Shown piece after piece: positions 33,900 to 45,701 of a stretch of 64,000 nt of DNA. Position numbers and translations under genes: made by a program. Origin of the DNA: Cenococcum geophilum 1.58 (lineage: Eukaryota > Ascomycota > Dothideomycetes > Gloniales > Gloniaceae); NCBI GenBank assembly GCA_001692895.1, contig KV748202.1, positions 1,674,001 to 1,738,000 of the forward strand, written 5' to 3'. Every line of letters begins with the position of its first letter. Position 1 is the stretch's first letter. The notes beneath the pieces were generated by a model. It saw only the letters and a list, made by a program, of their open reading frames with translations, was not told where the DNA came from and made no database searches.

Positions 33900-36250
33900 G
33901 GGATTAAATAGCAAACCAGCTGTAGTTAATAGGAAGGTATTAAATGTATTTACGCCGTCCTTTATAAGTTTCTTATATCCACGCTATAGGAGCAAAGAAG
34001 CCTTAAAATCTGCTAAGCGCCGCCTATATTATATAATTAAATCCTTCCTAATCTAATCTGTAAAATAGTGGATATCTAGCGCTAGAGACTTAGTCTTATA
34101 TTCGCTGTTTATACACTCGCTAAATATACGCTTAAAAATATCATAGAGCGCGCTAGTATAACTTATTATAAGAACACTCCACTTAAATAGCTTGTCTATA
34201 CCAAACGCCAAATTCCCACACGTCTAGAGCAACTCCTTAAGTTAAAGATTTAGCAGTTTATTAAGGCGATCCGTCTCAAAGAAGCTATCTAGCCGCCCTT
34301 AGAGGTTAACTAAACTATTAGTAAGAATAGCCCGTTAAAGCACTAGATTATAAGCGCTTGTCCTAACTAGTTGCTATAGGATTAGTATATTATATGTATA
34401 GTTCTTTAATAAGCTTCTAGCAAAGTATAAGCAAAGATAGGGGATTATACGCTTTAGTAGTCCAATATCCATATACTTAATAGCGTATTTTAGAAGCTTA
34501 TAAGTATTAATAACCTACAGAAACCAGATATAATTAAAGAACTCCATATTATAGTTATTAGCGGCGAAGCTTAATATATCTATAGAGGATAACGTCGCTG
34601 CTAGCTAACGTGCGTTAGCAGGTAGCCCCGAATAATTAGACGTGCGCTAATTTGCATCGCGGCATACATCTCCTAAAAAAGCCGCTGTGTGGATATCCTT
34701 AACATGCTCTAGAAATTGCTGCGGAGATAGGTTTTATATATATCGCTCGGCCTCACCATCTGCCTTAATATTACACTTATTATGGATATAAAGTAGGAAT
34801 AACGCAATAACACAAGCGTTAAAGCTTTAGAGGATTAGCTCTTCCATATAATAAAATAGGGCCTTTTCCCTAGGAATATTACGCCGTCTTAGGTGGTTTA
34901 TATAGGTGTAGAGCGCTAAAAACTACTACGCGGCTTGCTTACCCCTATAGAACGTACGCATAATTATATATAGGAAGTTTAATCGTATATGCTATAGCCC
35001 TAGAATAGGCAACACCCACTTATAGCTATCGTACGCACCTTCCGCCTTAACCCGCTCCTCTTTATATAATTAGATAAGCTTTACAGTCTTCTAATCTCCA
35101 TATACTAGGAATAGCCAGTCATTAAAAGCGGTTTCGTAATTATACTGCAGTTGGTCCAGAAAGATATTCTCTATTACGCGATAATTGCTGTTAATAGAAG
35201 CCTTGCTATCTAAAATAGGTCCTAGAGTTATATACTCTGTCTTTCTATAAGGGAGAATATTAACTGCTAGTATACGCGGATATTTAATATCCGCGTTAGA
35301 GTTAAATATACTATTAACCGCAGTAGGATACGCGCATTAGATGGCGTCCGTAATAAAACTTATAGATATCCGCTTCTAGAGGTTATTAAACTTATTCCCA
35401 GCTATATTAACAACCTTATCTAGCTTAAGTTAACGGGTGTTGTTTAATATCAACTGCTTAAGGCCCCCTTTAGGCATATATACTCCGCGTAAGATCTTTC
35501 CTATAGTATGCGAATTAAACTTACTAATCTCGCCAATAACCTAATGTTAAGTCTTTTAGTAATAGTTAAAGTTATTATAGATAATATAGACATTATTATA
35601 AATAGATAGAGACTTAATTAGTTTCTTAAGGGTTATTAGCACTAGAAGTACTAGTAAAATTAATAGAACCTTCCTTAAAACATTTAGCTAGCCTAAGCTT
35701 TTTAGCGTTAAGAGTTATATAACTATTAACCAGACTAAGGCTATATAGGAAAAATAGCATATAGCGCTTTATACCAAGCGCCTAAAGATATAGACTAAGT
35801 AGATAGGCAAAACCGTTTATAGAGTTCTAGGCAAACCCTAGGAGGAATATAAAAGCAACTATAACTATATATCCGCTATACAGATCCTAACTACGTTCCT
35901 CTTTATTTAGTGTGGATATCCCCTTAATAAGCTAAAACAGCAGCGGACCATGCTGCTAAATAAACTTAGCTATATTCTTAAGGTTAATATCCTAAAACTC
36001 TATATCTGGAGTCTATATGTTAAAGGGGCCGCGTTATAATTATAGTTAGTAAAGCTCTTTCCGGATACAGCGGACAGTATAGGTTACTAGCGTTATATAA
36101 ATATTAGCCCTATTAACAAGTTCTTCTTATATTTTCCTATCCTCTAGTAAAGTAATAAGTAGGTCCCCTACTTTCTTCTTCTTCCTATTACCTCTATGCC
36201 CGTTCTCACTTTCTAAGAACTTAAAGACCAGCCTATAAAAAGACCAGCCC
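33900..36250 (-). pseudogene. DUF6589-like protein relic
   Basis: The minus-strand frame, TAG read as Gln/Trp, contains a long protein-like sequence resembling the fungal DUF6589 family of putative transposon proteins. It has GEISKFNSHTIGKILRGVY (about 35,500), PILDSKASINSNYRVIENIFLDQL (about 35,200), FLVYGD-KTVKL (the conserved GDQ-type motif, about 35,100) and GL-HIRLNFLYIIMRTFY (about 34,960-35,010). NNYNMEFFNYIWFL and AILTNSLVNL-GRLDSFFETDRLNKLLN follow (about 34,280-34,570). The assignment is from remembered family features, not a search. It runs opposite to the helicase and reaches toward the right terminus. Confidence 0.55.
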
Positions 36251-36720
36251 TATTAATATAGAAGGTCCCTAATAATATTAACCTTCTTTTGCTTTAATGT
36301 CTTTGTCTAACCGGTAGGTGGAATATCCGCTAGTTGTGGAGAGGGCTAGCGGCGTAGGCGTTTAGCGTTAGTGTTTACTACGTGGCTTAGTGGTACAGAG
36401 GTAGAATTAGAGCCTCTGCGGTAACGAATTCCTCTTAACGTCGCGCGTATATAAGGAGCTGAAGATCTTATAACTTATAGAGTAGGCTTTTCTCTATAAT
36501 TTGGTGTGATTTTTATATTAATAGGTATTGTAGGAGGGTAGATTAATTTTGTTAAAGTTAATAAGGTTTTCTTATATAAACTATGTTTAGGTTTTCCTAT
36601 AAATCTCGCTAAAGTCTCTCAGACTAAGAAAACGATTGCCGTCCTAAATCAGCTTAGCGGACGGTGCGGATATTCCTATATCCGCACAATCGATTTCTTG
36701 GTCTAAGCTCGCTAAGGTAA

Positions 36721-36729
36721 GAAGGAGGC
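36721..36729 (+). repeat. Target-site duplication, right copy
   Basis: GAAGGAGGC matches 25,042-25,050. Confidence 0.7.
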
Positions 36730-36939
36730 TGCAAGCCTAAGGTGCTTATAAGGAGGTGCCAAGGGCTAGCCGAAGGCTAGCCTTGGCGACCCCTAAGAGC
36801 CCCTAGGCGATGCAGCTAAGTAAGGGCTAAAATAACCCTTATAATATGCTATTTAAGATAGCGCTTTAGCAGGTCCGTCTACTTCTATAGCTTAGTAATA
36901 TTATAGGGTGTTTTAGTTACCTGGGATGTATCTAATCAC

Positions 36940-38000
36940 GGACATTAGGGTAATAGTATCTAATATTTAATATATAGCAGTAATAGTACGCGATCTAGAT
37001 CGTATAGAACTAAGCTAGTAGCTATAAATCCTACCTGTATATTATTCTAATATAGTACTACCTACCTAGCCTGCCTGTATATAGGCGGGAATTCGCGTTT
37101 ATTAATATAGTTAATGCCACAGCTTATAATCTATTTAATAAGGCATTTATAGGCCTACTTTAGTACTAAGAAACAGCCTATATCTAGTAGCTGTAGTAAA
37201 TGCAATAAATGCGCTAGTATATAAAGAATAACTATCTAGTAATCTAGGCAGAACTAATCAAATTCGGGTAATACGTGGCTGTTATAGCTATCTAGTACTA
37301 GTAGCCGATGTGCACTAATAATGTGATCCTTTATATGCTTATAGAATACCTATATTAGCTAGGTTAAACTAATCTTATTTATTATCTAGCTATTGTTACT
37401 AATACCAATTAACCAGTTATATGGTATAATATTATTTTTATACTACGTAGCCTAGTATATTACTACCTTAAAAATAATAAGTAGTGGAATTGCGATCCCT
37501 AGGGCATTAATATATTTAATAATTATAATCTATTCTTAATTGCCTAGTTATATAGTTTTAGGCCAGCTAGCCCTATTAGTTCTAGTAACAACTTTTACAG
37601 TTATTATAACATCTATTTAGTAGCCGATTTTATTAAAATTCTAAATATCCTTATCTAGAATCCTATACTATATTTTTATATCTTAAACGCGTTTAAACTA
37701 TACTTAAATAAGTGTAAGATCTTCGTATTTCGCCTGTTAATAGTTATACTTATAATTATATTTGGGTTTTAGATTATTATAGTAGTTAATAAAATTCTAT
37801 ACCTAGTTTTAACTAATAGTAATAGGGTTGGTCTGTCTAGTACATTAAGTAGCGAAAATACTAGCCATCTACTGTATGGTTATAATCTTAGGTAGTATAC
37901 TACGTTAATTTATTAATAGAATCTACTACTTAAGACTCTCTTCTTATATTAGAATAAGACGGCAATTTAAAGCAGTAGAACGGCACTATAGTCTAATACC
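36940..38000 (-). pseudogene. Fot1/pogo-type transposase relic
   Basis: Minus-strand frames with TAG as Trp/Gln read as a pogo-family DDE transposase. The segment equivalent to the NFDETG region is followed by TTVKVVTRTNRASWPKTI, then NREWVTIIKYINALGIAIPLLIIF (about 37,520). Then come the W/LIGISNNSW and HRLLVLDSYNSHVLPEFDQFC region (about 37,280, the second catalytic Asp) and LQLLDIGCFLVLKQAYKCLI (about 37,160). NNIQVGFIATSLVLYDLDRVLL closes it (about 37,000). Terminal repeats were not identified. Many stops; inactive. Confidence 0.7.
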
Positions 38001-38960
38001 GCTAACGCGTTGCTTAACTGTCTTCTAGAACACATTATATGCCCTCTTAATACCTTATAAGGATGTAATTTAGCCTAGCTTATAGGCTTAAATGCCTAGG
38101 TTAACTCTACCCTCTAGGAAAAGGGCCTCTTACTATCATAGTGCTGCTATTTAGGTGGTTATTAAATAACGCGTCGCGCGTTAGGTGGGGTGGGCCACTT
38201 ACTTATATAGGCCACTAGCTTATAGATTACGTTAATATTAAAAGATTATATAAAGGCGCGCTATTACGTAACTAGATTACGTAGCTTAAGTTATATAATT
38301 ATATTATAAAACTAACAATCTATGCCAATAATTTGTATAATATTTATTTTGAAATAAGTATATTTCTATTATAATAAATTTTCTAAATTATTGCTAATAT
38401 TTAATATTGACACTATAAATATTAACAAATGCTAATATTTCAATTTTAATTTTTATATCCATTATATTATACTACGTACAATACTACGCATGCAGCCTCT
38501 AGGCTATGGCGCTATAGTTCTATATACATAAATCCTTTCTAGGCAGCTTAACATGTACTAGTAGCTAAGTGGGCACTCCAGCCTGTTTTTAAAAATGCTA
38601 GGGGAGCTGCTAGTCTATTGGTGTTTTCGTCCTGATATTTTGCTTACTATGGTCTAGTTTACACCAAGAAAATCGCACTAAGGAAATCCTGGCTCTTTTA
38701 TCTATTTCTGCCGTATTCTGCCGTTCCTAGAGTAGAAAAAGCGCTTTAAAAGATAGATTTTTAACGTAGTTTTGCATATAAGAATAAGAGAAACCATATA
38801 GCTTACTAGCTTGAAAGTAGCTACCAATTACCCCTATACGACTGTTTTATTCTGTACCCTATTCCTTCTCCTTGCTAAAGAAATGGGCAGGGAATTAGTA
38901 ATTAGTAGGTACTCTCCCCAAAAGTAACCTACTAATGCCAATATTTTATTGGCTGGAGTT
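38001..38960. other. AT-rich end of the repeat block, no gene
   Basis: TAG-dense sequence runs to about 38,600, then there is a gradual change to balanced GC by 38,940, which marks the left edge of the main gene island. Confidence 0.45.
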
Positions 38961-38964
38961 TCGC

Positions 38965-39324
38965 TTATTGAAAACCACGCCGGTTGCATCCTAGAGCCAT
39001 CGCAAGGCATCTGTCTCCACTGACTCTATCCCAGTCGAATAGATTCCTCCAATAGATAAATTCCGGTATTGGGTTGCTGTGGGTAATCCTCTGGCTCGGA
39101 TGCGGTGAACGGTGACCTTTCTCGTTGACGTATACCCGATCTTGCCCATCCAGGAGCACATATTCATTATCGGTTGCGTTCGACTCACCGGAATTCAGGG
39201 ATTCAGACTAGGGCGGAGCATCTCGAGGTGGGTTTGATACTACTTGATAAAAGAACTTAGGGAATATAGGTGCAGGGGAGAACGGCATACTCTGTAATGG
39301 ATTTGGCTTGCGCGGTGTACTCAT
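38965..39324 (-). pseudogene. Small hypothetical gene (119 codons) with one in-frame TAG
   Basis: From ATG (39,324-39,322) the frame reads MSTPRKPNPLQSMPFSPAPI and continues to a TAA at 38,965-38,967. It is interrupted only by TAG at 39,208-39,210 (codon 39), where CAG would fit and a single C-to-T change suffices. A 36-nt GT...AG segment ending exactly at that TAG could be a very short intron and would keep the frame, but it is below usual fungal intron size. The second half is soluble and charged (NEYVLLDGQDRVYVNEKG, FIYWRNLFDWDRVSGDRCL). No family is recognised. Confidence 0.45.
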
Positions 39325-41113
39325 TTTGGTGATATGCTATGGTTGACTCTTTCCCTGGTTGATTTAGATTTGTGTCGCCTCTTCCCAGATCATGAAAGGA
39401 TTGTGCCATGAACGGGACCGAAGTGTTGAGTAGGGCATCCTAAGGGTGGAGTGGTTCCTATGGCGATCATGGTATAATGAAGGAGTTACTGTAGAGACCT
39501 TTTGCTCGTGAAATTCATCTACAGTGAATTGGGGCGTCGTTGGCTTACCTGAAAACCGTATGGACCATTCACTCCGCTGGAGAGATCCGTTCGAGGGCTA
39601 ACGTTATGCTATGGTGAGAGATGTGAACTGGTTCCCTCTGCGTGAGCAACGAGAGGAAGTCATACGAAAAAGGGGACAGTCTCTGCGTTATAGCGTGAAA
39701 TTTAAGAAATACATGAATGCTAACATAACGGAACAGGTAGTAAACTGGCTGCAACGTAGAAATTGAAGGAAACTTAGCCTATGAGTGTCTTAGGTGGTGC
39801 TAAGGCGTGGATTTAACAGTCTTCTGGTAATGCTTTTGTGCATGTCTTCAGTCATCTTGGCAGAGTGTGACGATGGCTGCAATAGTCTCTCAAGTGAGAT
39901 CTCAGAAAAATTATATAAAATAATGCCTTCTGCTTAGCCAGCTGTGCCTTGCCCAGCCGATTGTACTGCGTAGCGCAGAAGGGAAATCTATATAGGATAC
40001 AGAAAACTCCCTGTCAAAGTATGGACGACGGTTCCCAGAGATCATCGTATGACCTGCTGTTGGTTGGCTTTTGAAGATTAGACAATGTTGACAATGTTGA
40101 CCGCCTTGGACTCCATGAATTTCTTGGCCCACTTTCGCTGTACGTGGTGTTGATACCAAACCAGTGGAGTGGATAGACTACTCTCCGACCCCTGGATCCC
40201 TAAAGTGATTCGGGTGGATTTCGCTAGAAAATTCGCTAGCGGCGAACGGCTTCGCAGAACCATAACTAGCCAATGGTATGTTTGCAAGGCTGTATTGCCG
40301 TCAAAGTCATGCGCTTGGAATAGAAAACGCGCTGACAAGTCGAGCTATTGAGCATCCGCCGCAGAGTAGAAACAGATGTGGCGCAGCTGAAGGCAAAAGC
40401 CAACCAACATCTCACTGAATGTAATGGAGTTGAACCAAACCAGTAGGAAAGTTAGAAGCTTAATTCAGCGAGACTCGGTAAGGAAGAAAAAGCAATGTTG
40501 ATTCCAAAACGTATTTTGGGCGATACACATCGCCAAGTTCTACTTCCACCCCTCAGACTCGTCTATTTTGGCTGCCTGAGGTTTGGAGTTCTGTTCGCTC
40601 AGCTTACTGTTACATATCACATGGTATGGAACAATCCGTCTTCAGCTACAGGCCAAGCACTCACCTCTGCACGACAGCCATTCAAGGTGACAACGCCTGC
40701 GGCTAACTACGCAGCGCCCACATACCAAGAACAGCGCCATCCAGCCGTTGCGCCGCCTACCTCCAATTAACGTACAATTAACATCACAACTCTCCTTTCG
40801 CATTTCATAAATGAGGTCTTCGATGACATCCAGGAATAGAAGCACAGTTCTTATGGCGCGCATACGAGTTATGGGAGGTCGTACCTGTATCGTGGGCTTA
40901 GATCGAAAGGGGATAAATATGAGTCTCATAATGGCCCACATGCGGGGAAGGGGGGATTTTCGACTCGCTGTCAGGAATACGCCCATGTCGCGAAGTCTGG
41001 TAGACCCGTTACCTTTAAAAATATACCCCTATCTCCTAATTCCTCTTATAATATCTCTTACTATCTTCATCCTCTGCCTCACGTCGATCCACATGCATAA
41101 GAATACCACTACC
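39325..41113. other. Balanced-GC region without a supported gene
   Basis: Open frames of 60-171 codons lie on both strands and overlap antisense to each other (for example 40,495-40,770 plus and 40,642-40,986 minus). None shows a domain, a coherent splice pattern or codon-biased composition. Confidence 0.4.
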
Positions 41114-41529
41114 ATGTTCTGTTGCCCTAGTCCCAGTAAATATAAACCAAGACTTTCTCCATCTTTCTCGATTGTCGTTTCTCTACTTTTCTTCCACGTC
41201 TCTTGTGTGGCGTCCGAGGGGAATGAGGCTAATAGCATCCGGCGTACGTGGATCCCCATCCCTAGCCTTGTTCTTGAGCCATTCCTGCCAATATTGTTTC
41301 TCCTGACTTTCTCAGTGTGCCACTAACAACCCGTCTTTCAGTCGGCATTGGGCTTGGACTTGGTCTCGGTATACCCATCGGTCTATTCATAATCGGCATC
41401 ATCGTATGGCGGGCAGTGCATCGCTGTCGCCAGAATCGGAGGGCTAGCACTACTGACAGTGAGAGCGGAAGAGGATGGATAGCGCTCCGCCGTGGAAGTT
41501 ATGGAATTGAGGAAATAAGGATGTCATGA
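41114..41529 (+). CDS. Small predicted membrane protein (105 aa), two exons
   Basis: My model joins 41,114-41,243 and 41,342-41,529. The 98-bp intron is GTACGT...CTTTCAG with a perfect CACTAAC branch site 14 nt before the acceptor. Joining keeps the frame (318 nt including the stop). Residues 17-34 (SFSIVVSLLFFHVSCVAS) resemble a signal sequence, and residues 44-67 are a Gly/Leu/Ile transmembrane segment typical of fungal surface proteins. A basic, Ser-rich cytoplasmic tail (RCRQNRRASTTDSESGRG) follows. The region between them is only about 10 residues, so the extracellular domain is missing or an upstream exon was not found. No family is recognised. Confidence 0.4.
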
Positions 41530-42843
41530 GCGCGTTGCTGTATGTAAGGTCGGGGATGGAAGATAACCATGAGTCATGGCGCTGGCCGCAGCTAGACAAA
41601 ATGTCGAAAGAAATGATACCCTAGAGCAATAAAGAGGGCATGGCATCAAACTGGAATTTCTTATCCCTGTGCTAATGCCACCGGTAGCTGTTGATATCAT
41701 TTTTACGTTCTTTGCCCTCTCCCCAGGTCGCCATGAATGGCAATTTGAACACTCCGGGCTTCTTCCAAAAACTTCTCAAACGCTTCAACAGTCAATTAAA
41801 TCCCCTCTTTGCCATTTCCTTCGACCCCCATACTGCCCTCGCCTGTCAGCAATGCACGCTAGCCGAGGACCGGCGAATGAGCAAGAAGTCATGATATGCA
41901 CATGAAAATTGTCTGGCCGCTGGCAAGTCCTCCGGGCCTGCTAAAAGATACGCTCCAGCTGGCAAACTAAAGGTAATGCGTGCAATTGATGCACACCGAT
42001 AAAGGGAATCTAAAAATGTGCCTACGCTGCCGTAATTAGCTCTTGAGACTACTGTGAACTGTGGTAAGAATTGCGGGCTGACCCTACGTTAGCGTACTAG
42101 AACCCGCACCCGCGGCTCAAGGCGTAGTCTATCATCTTAGCAGCCTAACAGATTCAACAAAATCTTGGCATCTCATTCCTTTGCCAGTGCCAAAGTCTCA
42201 GTTTAATACCAAAAAGCTGTCTCCCAAGGAGGGCTGGGGCGAGCTGCCTTGGGCAACGGCATATTGAAGCTGGGGGGCTGGATGAATAGATCTGATTCCG
42301 GAGGAGCTTGTCCCAGGCTTTACGAGATTGTCGGCAATGTTGTTAAAGAGACCTGATGTGAAGACTACTGACGTAGCGGCAGACCGGCGCATTCGGCTGC
42401 TTCTCCGAGCCTCTTGTGTGCGATGCGTCCCATGTGAACGCAAGACAACGGTGTTTGGCTTATGACCTGGGATTTTCCCTTGGAGAAACGTACCGCGACG
42501 GGCATTGTGTTGTTTGATCTTCCTTTCTTTATGTCTAGCCAGGAAAGACTGACTGAAATCGTAACAGCGGAGCCTTAGGAAAGTCCATGTTCCGACCTAA
42601 AAGATTATAAGTGTATGGATTCCTGCTCACGGTGCCGTGTGAATATTTTCCCGATAATTGCAAATATACCATCAATCTTCGCTGATAATGCTGGGAGGAA
42701 CTGGTTTTGTGGCATCTCTTTGATAGAACACAATGCATGATAAAAAGTAATAACCCTACATGGCATAATGTAAAGAATCCAGTTGCTGCGCCTCGCTCAA
42801 AAGAATTTAAATCATGTCGTAAAAGTACACCAAACCCCTCGGA
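41530..42843. other. Intergenic, no gene supported
   Basis: Open frames at 41,669-41,905 (+), 42,198-42,443 (-) and 42,535-42,738 (-) have no domain or splice context. This is probably the 3' flank of the lectin gene. Confidence 0.4.
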
Positions 42844-44376
42844 TCACGGCGAAATCGGCACATTTCCCACAATCGTCCAATCCGTACCGTTATTCAGGAC
42901 TTCTCTCAACGCGCCACCAGCTTGGAAATAACACCTCGTCATGTCCTGGCTAACCTCCAGCGGAAGGTTAAACCATGAGCTTGGTGTTAAACACGTTATT
43001 GATGTGCCGTTGTCCGCGCCTTTGAATGCCGTAAAAGTGGACGGGCCCTTCCAACCTGATGCGTCGTCCTCCCACACGACCTGTATAGTGCTAGCTGTGT
43101 CTTGATAGAGGACGTATTGGTTGAGGTCGCTACTACCATTGCGCGCGGATGAGAACACAGCGATGTTTGCGGCAGAGGGGATGGATCCCGAAAAGGTTCC
43201 AGCTGTGCAGCGCGCAGTTAGCGGGTGCCCTCAAGGAGGTAGGAAACTAAATGAATGACATACCAGTAGCGAATAAACCAGAGGTCGAATTCCGCGAATA
43301 ATCAATTACTTTACCATCATCACGCTGATAAAATACGCCCATCTCGGTGAGGTTTTGCGTCTGCGGTACAATCACCAGCCCGCCATTAGCAGACGCGCTC
43401 ACGTTGACCGGCGCCATAGACCAACATCCAGGCACTGTGCAATCATAGACGATCTCTTGTAGATTATTCGATGAATCCTCCCAAATAATAAACGGCCAAT
43501 ATGTCGTTAATCGCGTTTGAGAGCCAGCAGTTATTGTATTCTGGGTTAAGCTTCCGCTTTTGCCGGTTCTAGTGGTGTTATCCCAATTCCATTCCACGAT
43601 ATGGTCTTGTGGTTCGTTAGCAACACGTCCGATCGAACTCTGGGGTACACTCACTTTGATTATCTAGGTAGAATAATTCTATTTGATAAGTCTGTTATTC
43701 AAGCTATTAGCAAAAGAAAGTGGCTCATATGAAAGGAAGGAATTGTACCGTATCTGTCGCATAGAAGCTATGGTTGAAATTTGTAACAGCCAAAGGACTT
43801 CCAGTTTTGGCCGTGGTAAAGTTTGATGTCTGTGTCCAATTCCCGGTGCCCGATTCATAGGCAGAATATGAGAGGTAGTTGTCATCGTTCTGAAAGTAAA
43901 CACGAATCGAGAAGTTTCCCCCAGTTCTCCAACCAGTAACTGCCAGCGGAGAATTTTCACGAATTCCAATCGGCCTGGAAGTACTCGTAGGTGCTGCTGT
44001 AGGATTGCTTGTTGTTGTGGTTGCAGGTTGTGCGCTGGAGTTGTTGCTGTTATGGTTCAAAGTTGTGCCAAGAACTCCTCCTAGGACAGCGCCTACGATT
44101 ATTAAGACTACTGCAACGACAAGAATCCATAGCCGTCGCCCATGAAGAAAGGAGTTTCGAGGTGCTGGTGGTGCTTGCACCATCTCTTTTTCTGGAGCAT
44201 AGTACGCATACTGCTCTACAACCTGGGGTGATTCATTGTACCGAACATCCACGACCTCTAACCCTTCAGGTGGGACGACTGCCTCCTTATGGGCATCATT
44301 ATCTTTCTAGAGACGCGTAAGCCGAAAGATTATATATTAGGCCCATCAAATAGTAAGGTTCTTTACTTACACTCAT
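42844..44376 (-). CDS. Membrane-anchored fungal fucose-specific lectin (440 aa), four exons
   Basis: The exons are 44,371-44,376 (ATGAGT only), 43,749-44,306, 43,264-43,663 and 42,844-43,202. Introns of 64, 85 and 61 bp have GTAAGT, GTACAA and GTATGT donors and TAG/CAG acceptors. Total 1,323 nt with intact frame. Residues 1-60 are cytosolic, ending HGRR; 61-83 are a transmembrane anchor (LWILVVAVVLIIVGAVLGGV); 84-110 are a Thr/Ser/Pro stalk. The remaining 330 residues match the AAL-type fucose lectin fold, a six-bladed propeller, with repeats such as NLTEMGVFYQRDDGKVIDYS, LQEIVYD and STIQVVWEDD, plus several N-glycosylation sites. Fungal homologues bind fucosylated glycans; this one would display the lectin outside as a type II protein. 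The cell role is unknown. Confidence 0.85.
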
Positions 44377-44993
44377 ATTCCAGGTGTTGGGACAGCTCCC
44401 TTCATGACGCTTCCCGAAAATCGGGCAGCGAGCTTGAGGAGGGGATTTCGTGGAGGGAACCCTCCATTGTATTGCGGACTGTCAGCAATTTGACGTGGTG
44501 TAAGGTTGCGGATCCTAATCGCCAAGCCTCGTGCACTAGTCTTTGATATGCACTGAGTCCCTCGTACCCAATGGGGATGAGCCCGAGGTCATTCAAGGGG
44601 CCTGGTCTGGCGCTGAGCCGGGCAAGGATGGATGTTGGTGGCAGCGGGCGAGCTTGATGCCGTTAAGCTGAATTTCTGTCGTGGGCCGCTGTGGGGCTGG
44701 GAGTCCGCGTTTGAAATTGACGTCTCGTAGGGGTTTTGGATGTGGAATTCTGCCTTGTCAAGTATTATCACAGCTATCATCACAATCACCTGCCAGGGGA
44801 GGGAGAGGTGCAGGAACAAAAGTCCGGTGACCTAAAGCTTGCACGTGCCGAATTCTTTGCGACAGCGGAAATGAATGAGGATTTGTCCGGGCTGATGGTA
44901 AGGTTTGCGTTTTGTGGGGCTGACCCTTGAGCGATTTATTTCTGTACAGGCGAAACAAACGTACATGACTACGAGGGCGCGTAAAGACCATTA
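44377..44993. other. 5' flank of the lectin gene, no other gene supported
   Basis: Short open frames on both strands overlap and have no features. This stretch probably holds the lectin promoter. The piggyBac-family end begins at 44,994. Confidence 0.4.
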
Positions 44994-45075
44994 TCCCTTA
45001 ACCCGTCAAAATTGGTCCTTACGGTATCGATAAGAGCTCACCAATCAAACCGGTTGAATCAAGCAGCCGTTCTCA
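44992..45075 (+). repeat. piggyBac-family terminal repeat, left-facing copy
   Basis: TATCCCTTAACCCGTC (44,992-45,007) is followed by GGTATCGATAAGAGCTCACCAATC (about 45,022-45,045). The same order occurs at 51,573 on the opposite strand and at 23,684. The interior after about 45,075 does not continue into a recognisable element. Confidence 0.6.
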
Positions 45076-45701
45076 AAAATACGAGGCCTTTGACTTCGTT
45101 GAGAACAATGTTCCGCACGGACCACCTACGCTAAGGTAAAGCCTTTAATTTTTTAAGGTTAATCGGAAGAGTTAAACCTGGAATTCTCTAGTTCTAGTGC
45201 GCATAAAGCGGAATTGCTTTGTGTTGCGTGCGCACACTGGAGGTGTAACAGACTGTACCGAAGCTCGTGATGATGACTACAATATCTTAGCTGTTGAAGG
45301 TCAACACCACGTCAAGCTTCCCCAGCCACCGCCCAGGTGCATGGTTTCATCAGCCGTCGCTAGTCCCTAGTAGTAATAGCTGATCTAAAATACATCGCTG
45401 GCGTCCTCAGTCCAACGCTCGTCTTACGGGATTAGAATCGAAGTTAGTATACCAATGAAAATAACCGAACATCAGTACAGGGCTCCAAAATGTCTAACCC
45501 ATATTCACATTGCTCCAAGCTGCGGCTCGCTCAATTAGACAGATGGAAAAGTAGAAACATCCTAAGGGTATCATTATCACATCGTAGTCACACTCGCTCG
45601 TTCACAAAAATAGTGTGAAGAAATATAAAACACATCTGCAGATACAGATCCGAGAATCGCATGGCCGCCTCAACTCAAAAAACCTCAGGTCTCTCAAGAT
45701 T
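45076..45701. other. 3' flank of the Zn2Cys6 gene, nothing seen
   Basis: Balanced-GC sequence with no frame of interest; probably the 3' UTR and downstream region of the regulator gene. Confidence 0.4.

Larger units (their letters stand above)
25051..36720. mobile_element. 11.67-kb inverted-repeat element with RecQ-like helicase and DUF6589-like gene
   Basis: The ends TTACCTTAGCGAGCTTAGAC (25,051-25,070) and its exact complement (36,701-36,720) are perfect 20-bp inverted termini. Further inverted similarity reaches ~150 bp inward (TCTGAGAG.(C/G).TTTAGCGAGATTT near 25,130 and 36,600). A perfect 9-bp direct repeat GAAGGAGGC flanks it (25,042-25,050; 36,721-36,729). The palindrome GTGCGGATAT..ATATCCGCAC lies near the right end, and GCGGATAT motifs recur inside. 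Content: RecQ-like helicase (+), a degenerate tandem array, a duplicated ~2-kb module (+) and a DUF6589-like gene (-). A 9-bp duplication is typical of Mutator-like elements, but no MULE transposase is recognised. All genes are RIP-mutated. Confidence 0.7.

Noticed and set aside
25051..36720. Helitron
   Set aside because: The helicase is RecQ-like, not Pif1-like, no Rep motif is seen, and the element has inverted termini with a target duplication.
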